Below, piece by piece: positions 6,864-10,855 of a DNA stretch of 10,855 nucleotides (position 1 is the stretch's first letter; every line of letters begins with the position of its first letter). The DNA lies in contig JACZVN010000005.1 of the NCBI GenBank assembly GCA_022572625.1, forward strand, positions 1-10,855. The letters are read 5' to 3'. The stretch is from Patescibacteria group bacterium (GTDB lineage: Bacteria > Patescibacteriota > Patescibacteriia > UBA2591 > UBA6264). A program made the translations under genes and the position numbers. A model generated the notes under the pieces. That model was not told the origin of the DNA, did no database searches, and saw nothing but the letters and a program-made list of their open reading frames with translations.

Positions 6864-8117
6864 ATGCCTACGATATCGTTTTTTACTTTTGGTTGCAAAT
6901 TAAATCAGGCTGAAACCATAGTTTTAAAAGAAAAATTTTATGTTCAAGGATTTTCTATTGTTCCTTTTAATTCTCAAGCAGATTTTTATCTAATTAATGC
7001 CTGCGCTGTGACCCAAAAGGCAGAAAAAGAAGTCAGACAAGCGATTCATCAAATCAAACGCCAGCATCCTAATTCTCAGCTCATTGTTGCTGGATGTTTA
7101 ACTAAACAAATAATTAAATCTGAACAAGCTCAGGTTGACCTGTGGATAGAAAATAAAGATAAAAAAAATATATATCAGCTGGTGTTAAAAAATTTAATTC
7201 AATCCAGCTCAAGATTTAAATCTACAGATAGTGAATTAGAAAAAGATAATCAGCGAACTAGAGCTTTAATTAAAATTCAAGATGGATGCCAACATTATTG
7301 TACTTATTGTATTGTTCCTTATTTACGCCAAAAAATTTACAGTCAGCCCTTAAACAAAATAATTCAAGAAATTAAAGAAAAAGAAAAACAAGGTTTTCAT
7401 GAGGTTGTTTTAGTTGGAGCTAATATTAGTCTTTATAACGACCAAGGATTAAATTTAAGCTCTTTATTGGAAAAGATTTTAGATCAGACTAAAATCTCTC
7501 GCCTCAGAATTAGTTCACTTTGGCCAACCGCTATTGATCAAGAATTATTATCTTTAATCAAGAAAAATAGCCGTCTTTGTTCTCATTTACATTTGTCAAT
7601 TCAATCAGCTTGTGATAAGATTTTATTATCGATGGGTCGGAATTATAAACAAAAGCAGTTAAAACAGATTATTGCGAAACTAGATAAAATTCCAAACCTA
7701 AGTTTAACCGCTGATATTATTGTCGGCTTTCCAGGAGAAAAAGAATCAAATTTTCAAGAAACTTATCAGTTCATTAAATGGGCTAAATTTTTAAAAATTC
7801 ATGTTTTTAGGTTTTCGCCTCGACCGGGCACGAAAGCTTATTTATTAAAAAATCAAGTTCCTGACCAAGTAAAGCAGACTAGAGCTAAAATTTTAAGAAA
7901 TTTATCAGAGCAAATAGCGGAAGAAAAAAGAAAAAAATATTTTACTCAAATTCTCCCGGTTTTATTCGAATCTAAACAAGGTTCTTATTGGTCTGGTTTA
8001 ACCCCTAATTATTTAAAAGTTTTTATTAAAACTAATAAAGATTTATCAAACAAAATAATTAATCTTAAATTGACCGGATTATATCAAGATGGTTTAAAAG
8101 GTAAAATATTTATATGA
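6864..8117 (+). CDS. mtaB: MtaB-type tRNA methylthiotransferase (radical SAM)
   Basis: This 417-residue member of the MiaB/MtaB/RimO family probably converts t6A37 to ms2t6A37 in ANN-decoding tRNAs. The N-terminal UPF0004 domain supplies three iron-sulfur ligands, Cys11 (FGCKLNQAE), Cys47 (NACAVT) and Cys78 (AGCLT). The radical SAM cluster is Cys142/Cys146/Cys149 (DGCQHYCTYCIVPY). A QSACDKILLSMGR segment (247-259) and an IIVGFPGE segment follow, and the last ~55 residues look like a TRAM RNA-binding domain. The GCKLNQAE motif fits MtaB better than MiaB (GCQMN) or RimO. The stretch after the cluster reads RQKIYS where the family usually has RGxERS. It follows hisS by 7 nt and shares a 4-nt ATGA overlap with the next gene. 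Confidence 0.9.
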   Translation: MPTISFFTFGCKLNQAETIVLKEKFYVQGFSIVPFNSQADFYLINACAVTQKAEKEVRQAIHQIKRQHPNSQLIVAGCLTKQIIKSEQAQVDLWIENKDKKNIYQLVLKNLIQSSSRFKSTDSELEKDNQRTRALIKIQDGCQHYCTYCIVPYLRQKIYSQPLNKIIQEIKEKEKQGFHEVVLVGANISLYNDQGLNLSSLLEKILDQTKISRLRISSLWPTAIDQELLSLIKKNSRLCSHLHLSIQSACDKILLSMGRNYKQKQLKQIIAKLDKIPNLSLTADIIVGFPGEKESNFQETYQFIKWAKFLKIHVFRFSPRPGTKAYLLKNQVPDQVKQTRAKILRNLSEQIAEEKRKKYFTQILPVLFESKQGSYWSGLTPNYLKVFIKTNKDLSNKIINLKLTGLYQDGLKGKIFI

Positions 8118-9421
8118 GATTAACTAAAATTTATAAACGAGATGGAAGTGTAGTTCCTTTTGACCAAAAAAAAATTATCCAGGCTCTTTATAAGGCGATT
8201 GCTGAAGTAGCCCAGCCAAATATGGATTTGGCTGAACAACTTAGCGATAAAGTAATTGATATTTTAGAAAATCATTTTCCTAAAACTATTCCAACGGTGG
8301 AAGAAATTCAGGATATTATTGAGCGCGTTTTAGTTGGGGAAGGGCATAAGAAAGTGTTTAAGGCTTATATTATTTACCGTCAGAAGCGCAAGGAATTAAG
8401 AGAGAAAAAAGTAAGGGGAGAAGTAGAAAATATTCCTTATAAGACAATTTGGCAATCGTTGGTCTGGAGTTTAAATCATCAGGTTGAGACGATTGATAAA
8501 CTAAATAAATATGTTAAAGATAAAACTTTACCTAAATTAGTCAAAGCAGTCGAAGCTGCTTATGAGCAGGAATTGATCGATCTTTGTTACGGGATTAAAG
8601 ATCGGATTAAGGAAATTAAACTTTTTATTATTTGCGGCCCGTCTTCTTCCGGAAAAACAACCACCACTGAACGTTTAACTAAAAAATTAGAGAAAAGAGG
8701 CGTCAGTTTTGTTAAATTGAACATTGATAATTATTTTTATGACACCAAGGATAATATTGAAGATGAGTATGGCGATCATGATTTTGAAGGACCCTATGCA
8801 TTAGATTTACCTTTAATAAATCAGCACTTTGAAGAATTATTAAAAGGTAAAACGATTGAGGTTCCTCGATATAATTTTGAAACTGGCACTCGAGATAAAA
8901 AAACTGATAAACTCAGTAAGCGACCGGAACAAATTATTCTGATTGATTCTCATTTTGGCATTTATCCTAAATTAACCGAGGCGGTTCCAAGTAATCAGAA
9001 ATATATTATCTATCTTGAAACTCTTTGTCAGTTACGTTATAAAAACGGGCAATTTGTTCGTTGGACTGATATTAGAATGATCCGTCGAATGATTAGGGAT
9101 GCTCAATTTAGAGCTTATGACCCAATAAAAACCGTTGGACATTGGCATTATGTCAGGCAAGGAGAGTTAAAAAATATTATTCCTTATATTGCCAGCGCCG
9201 ATCACGTTTTTAATACTTTTTTGGCTTACGAACTTCCTATTTTAAAATCTCATATTTTTAAATTTTTTCCTAAAATAGTTAAGACCTATCAAAAAGATTC
9301 AGGCCGGCAAGACGCTTATGTTAGAGCCCAAAGAGTCTATAATTTACTTAAACAAATCCAGACTTGGTCAGATGATCGTATTGTGCCCAAAAATTCTATT
9401 TTAAGGGAATTTATTGGTTAA
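8114..9421 (+). CDS. ATP-cone domain fused to nucleoside (uridine) kinase
   Basis: This is a 435-residue two-part protein. Residues 1-95 are an ATP-cone (YKRDGSVVPFDQKKI near the start, TVEEIQDIIERVL at 61-73, AYIIYRQKRKELR at 84-96), the allosteric nucleotide-sensing module known from ribonucleotide reductases and NrdR. A helical linker (about 105-165) leads to a P-loop kinase with GPSSSGKT (175-182), the acceptor-site IDNYF (Asp205), a DFEGPYALDLPL segment (223-234), PRYNF (251-255), the arginine-rich RMIRRMIRD (321-329), a VRQGE-AD-FN stretch and a C-terminal SILREFIG. These match uridine-kinase-family nucleoside kinases that normally carry an N-terminal TGS domain. The expected reaction is uridine/cytidine + NTP to UMP/CMP. 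The Walker-B-side EGIH is IDSHF here. A run of nine A lies at codons 18-21. The start overlaps the mtaB stop. Confidence 0.88.
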   Translation: MRLTKIYKRDGSVVPFDQKKIIQALYKAIAEVAQPNMDLAEQLSDKVIDILENHFPKTIPTVEEIQDIIERVLVGEGHKKVFKAYIIYRQKRKELREKKVRGEVENIPYKTIWQSLVWSLNHQVETIDKLNKYVKDKTLPKLVKAVEAAYEQELIDLCYGIKDRIKEIKLFIICGPSSSGKTTTTERLTKKLEKRGVSFVKLNIDNYFYDTKDNIEDEYGDHDFEGPYALDLPLINQHFEELLKGKTIEVPRYNFETGTRDKKTDKLSKRPEQIILIDSHFGIYPKLTEAVPSNQKYIIYLETLCQLRYKNGQFVRWTDIRMIRRMIRDAQFRAYDPIKTVGHWHYVRQGELKNIIPYIASADHVFNTFLAYELPILKSHIFKFFPKIVKTYQKDSGRQDAYVRAQRVYNLLKQIQTWSDDRIVPKNSILREFIG

Positions 9422-9435
9422 TAAAAAATAAAATT

Positions 9436-10263
9436 ATGGCTAAAGCAACTGCTAAAAACCCCTTAGGTAAAGGCAATCGGCAATATCATATTGCTTGTCG
9501 TCAAGGAGATTTATCTTCCTATGTTCTTTTACCTGGTGATCCTGATCGGGTAGAAAAAATTGCTTGGTCTTGGAAGAAAAAAAAGACTATAGCCAAGCAC
9601 AGGGAATTTCATTCCATCACCGGTTATTTTAAAGAGACAAAAATTTCCTGTCTTTCAACTGGTATTGGATCGCCTTCATTAGCAATTGCGGTTGAAGAAG
9701 CCGCTCGGATTGGTGCTGATACTTTTATTAGGGTAGGATCAACCGGGGCCATCCAAAAAGGAATGAATCCCGGGGATTTAATTATTAGTTTAGCCGGGGT
9801 TAGATTGGAAGGGACTTCTCGAGAATATGTCAGATCAGAGTATCCGGCGGTGGCTCATTATGAAATAGTTTTAGCTCTCATTGAGGCTTGTGAAAAATTA
9901 AAGTTAAAATATCATTTAGGAATTACGGCTTCAAGTGATGCTTTTTACGTTGGCGAGGGCCGGTCAGGTTTTAAAGGGTATAGCCAATCATATAATAAGA
10001 ATATTTTATCTGATCTACAAAAAGCTAAAGTAGCTAACGTAGAAATGGAATCTTCGGCTTTATTTACGATAGCCAGTCTTTATGGTTTACGAGCCGGAAC
10101 GATTTGTGTGGTTTTTGATAATTTAGTCACCAATGAGTGGGTAGTTACAGGAGAAAAAGAATTAGGTTTAGTTGCTTCTGAAGCGGTGGCTATTTTAGAA
10201 AAATGGGATAAATTAAAAAAGAAAAAACATAAAAAATATTTTTATCCTTCATTATTAAAATAA
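9436..10263 (+). CDS. udp: Uridine phosphorylase-family nucleoside phosphorylase
   Basis: This 275-residue enzyme of the NP-I nucleoside phosphorylase fold is closest to uridine phosphorylase, which splits uridine with phosphate into uracil and ribose-1-phosphate. Phosphate-site residues are present: LPGDPDR (Gly34, Arg38), HREF (Arg56) and IRVGSTGAIQ (Arg99, with Ser102 in place of Thr). The ribose-binding VEMES is at 202-206. The TASSDAFY segment (164-171) is family-typical, but the base-recognition FYxGQxR motif reads FYVGEGR, so Gln is Glu174 while Arg176 is kept. The NR pair near E. coli position 223 reads NL. Specificity may therefore differ from plain uridine. The C-terminus is lysine-rich. 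It follows the nucleoside kinase by 14 nt, which supports a role in nucleoside salvage. Confidence 0.85.
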   Translation: MAKATAKNPLGKGNRQYHIACRQGDLSSYVLLPGDPDRVEKIAWSWKKKKTIAKHREFHSITGYFKETKISCLSTGIGSPSLAIAVEEAARIGADTFIRVGSTGAIQKGMNPGDLIISLAGVRLEGTSREYVRSEYPAVAHYEIVLALIEACEKLKLKYHLGITASSDAFYVGEGRSGFKGYSQSYNKNILSDLQKAKVANVEMESSALFTIASLYGLRAGTICVVFDNLVTNEWVVTGEKELGLVASEAVAILEKWDKLKKKKHKKYFYPSLLK

Positions 10264-10269
10264 ATTAAG

Positions 10270-10617
10270 ATGTCTTGTGTTTTTTGTCAAATAATAAAAA
10301 AGGAACTTCCCAGTGAGACTGTATTTGAGGATGATAATTTAATTGTTTTTAAAGATATTAAGCCAAGCGCACCGATTGATCTTTTAGTGGTTAGTAAAAA
10401 ACACATTAAATCATTAATCGTTATGGAGAAGCAGGATAATTCTTTATTAAAAGAAATGGTTTGGCAGGCTAAACTTTTAGCGGTCAAGTTCGATCTTGAT
10501 CAAAGCGGTTATCGAATACTTTTTAATTGCGGCCGTGGCGGTGGGCAAGTCATTGATCATTTGCATCTTCATTTAATGGGAGGATGGAATAAGACACCAG
10601 TAAATAATATTGTTTAA
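10270..10617 (+). CDS. HIT-family (HINT-like) nucleotide hydrolase/transferase
   Basis: This 115-residue histidine-triad protein is of normal HINT length. The triad is His97-Leu-His99-Leu-His101 followed by LMGG, with His99 as the expected nucleophile. The N-terminal CVFC (Cys3/Cys6), probably with His45 and a triad-region His, forms the zinc site seen in many bacterial members. EDDNLIVFKDIKPSAP is the typical purine-nucleotide pocket region. The usual His in the APxHxLV segment is Asp37 here. Such enzymes hydrolyse nucleoside phosphoramidates and aminoacyl-adenylates; the physiological substrate is uncertain. It lies 6 nt after the phosphorylase, so it is very likely co-transcribed. Confidence 0.95.
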   Translation: MSCVFCQIIKKELPSETVFEDDNLIVFKDIKPSAPIDLLVVSKKHIKSLIVMEKQDNSLLKEMVWQAKLLAVKFDLDQSGYRILFNCGRGGGQVIDHLHLHLMGGWNKTPVNNIV

Positions 10618-10626
10618 TTTAATAAA

Positions 10627-10632
10627 TATAAT
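10627..10632 (+). promoter_or_regulatory. Possible -10 element upstream of the YtxH-like gene
   Basis: A perfect TATAAT lies in the 39-nt gap after the HIT gene, the second longest gap. It would start transcription near 10639, about 18 nt before the ATG. No -35 box is visible at 16-18 nt spacing, and the surroundings are almost purely A/T, so a chance match is possible. Confidence 0.22.
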
Positions 10633-10656
10633 TAATAAGTTTAAAAATACAAGTAT

Positions 10657-10855
10657 ATGGCTAAATTTAAGAATATTTTTAAGGCAGGATTTTTAGGCAC
10701 TATTTTTGGCGGAGTTTTAGGTTTACTTTACGCTAAAAAATCAGGTGAGGAAACGCGGGAAGAATTAAAAGAAAAATTTGATTCAGTAAAAGATCAAGCG
10801 GTTGATACAGCTAAAAAGGCGGTTACGGAAGTTAAAGAAAGTAAACAAGATATAG
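10657..10855 (+). CDS. YtxH-like membrane-anchored protein, 5' part
   Basis: The frame opens with ATG at 10657 and runs off the right edge after 66 codons. The product starts MAKFKNIFKAG, then has a Gly-rich transmembrane segment (about 10-26) ending GLLYAKKSGEETREELKEK, which is the YtxH signature (a short membrane anchor followed by a pKSGeetR-type motif). A charged amphipathic helix rich in Lys, Glu, Ala and Val follows, typical of the LEA/apolipoprotein-like tail of this family. YtxH proteins are linked to general stress responses in Firmicutes and are common in CPR genomes, but the molecular role is unknown. No SD is present. The C-terminus is outside the window. Confidence 0.85.
   Translation, partial: MAKFKNIFKAGFLGTIFGGVLGLLYAKKSGEETREELKEKFDSVKDQAVDTAKKAVTEVKESKQDI

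Noticed and set aside
1..10855. A hidden defence, mobile or CRISPR-like system
   Set aside because: No long direct or inverted repeats, transposase, integrase, toxin-antitoxin pair or array was found on either strand; nearly all bases belong to recognised gene families.

Overview
The window is a dense, AT-rich bacterial segment with twelve genes, all on the + strand. The first and last genes are cut by the window edges. Intergenic gaps run from 6 to 45 nt, and three gene pairs overlap (14, 4 and 4 nt). I see no rRNA, tRNA, CRISPR array, insertion sequence, phage gene or GC-rich intrinsic terminator. Starts have no convincing Shine-Dalgarno sequence and sit behind A/T-only leaders. TAA, TAG and TGA all act as stops, so the code is standard and not the UGA=Gly code of SR1/Gracilibacteria. 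SD-poor starts, lysine-rich proteins, a NYN-domain protein, a YtxH protein, DUF2304 and an ATP-cone kinase together suggest a Candidate Phyla Radiation (Patescibacteria) genome, probably Parcubacteria-like. That placement is inference, not proof.

Layout: (1) 3-2499, RNA decay: the C-terminal end of a NYN-domain putative RNase, then a full-length polynucleotide phosphorylase (pnp). (2) 2545-4602, sugar/envelope: an extended-SDR nucleotide-sugar enzyme, a DPM1-like family 2 glycosyltransferase and a DUF2304 membrane protein, all overlapping and probably translationally coupled. (3) 4623-5249, signal peptidase I (lepB). (4) 5267-8117, translation/tRNA: histidyl-tRNA synthetase with an unusual ~100-residue lysine-rich N-terminal extension, then an MtaB-type tRNA methylthiotransferase. 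(5) 8114-10263, nucleoside metabolism: an ATP-cone/nucleoside (uridine) kinase fusion overlapping mtaB by 4 nt, then a uridine-phosphorylase-family enzyme with a changed base-recognition residue. (6) 10270-10855, a HIT-family nucleotide hydrolase and the start of a YtxH-like membrane protein.

Most of this is housekeeping, and I do not see a complete unknown defence or mobile system. The points most worth a second look are the ATP-cone fused to a nucleoside kinase of the type that usually carries a TGS domain, its pairing with a uridine-phosphorylase-like enzyme with Gln-to-Glu at the uracil-binding position, the polybasic extension on HisRS, and the coupled sugar-enzyme/GT2/DUF2304 cassette.
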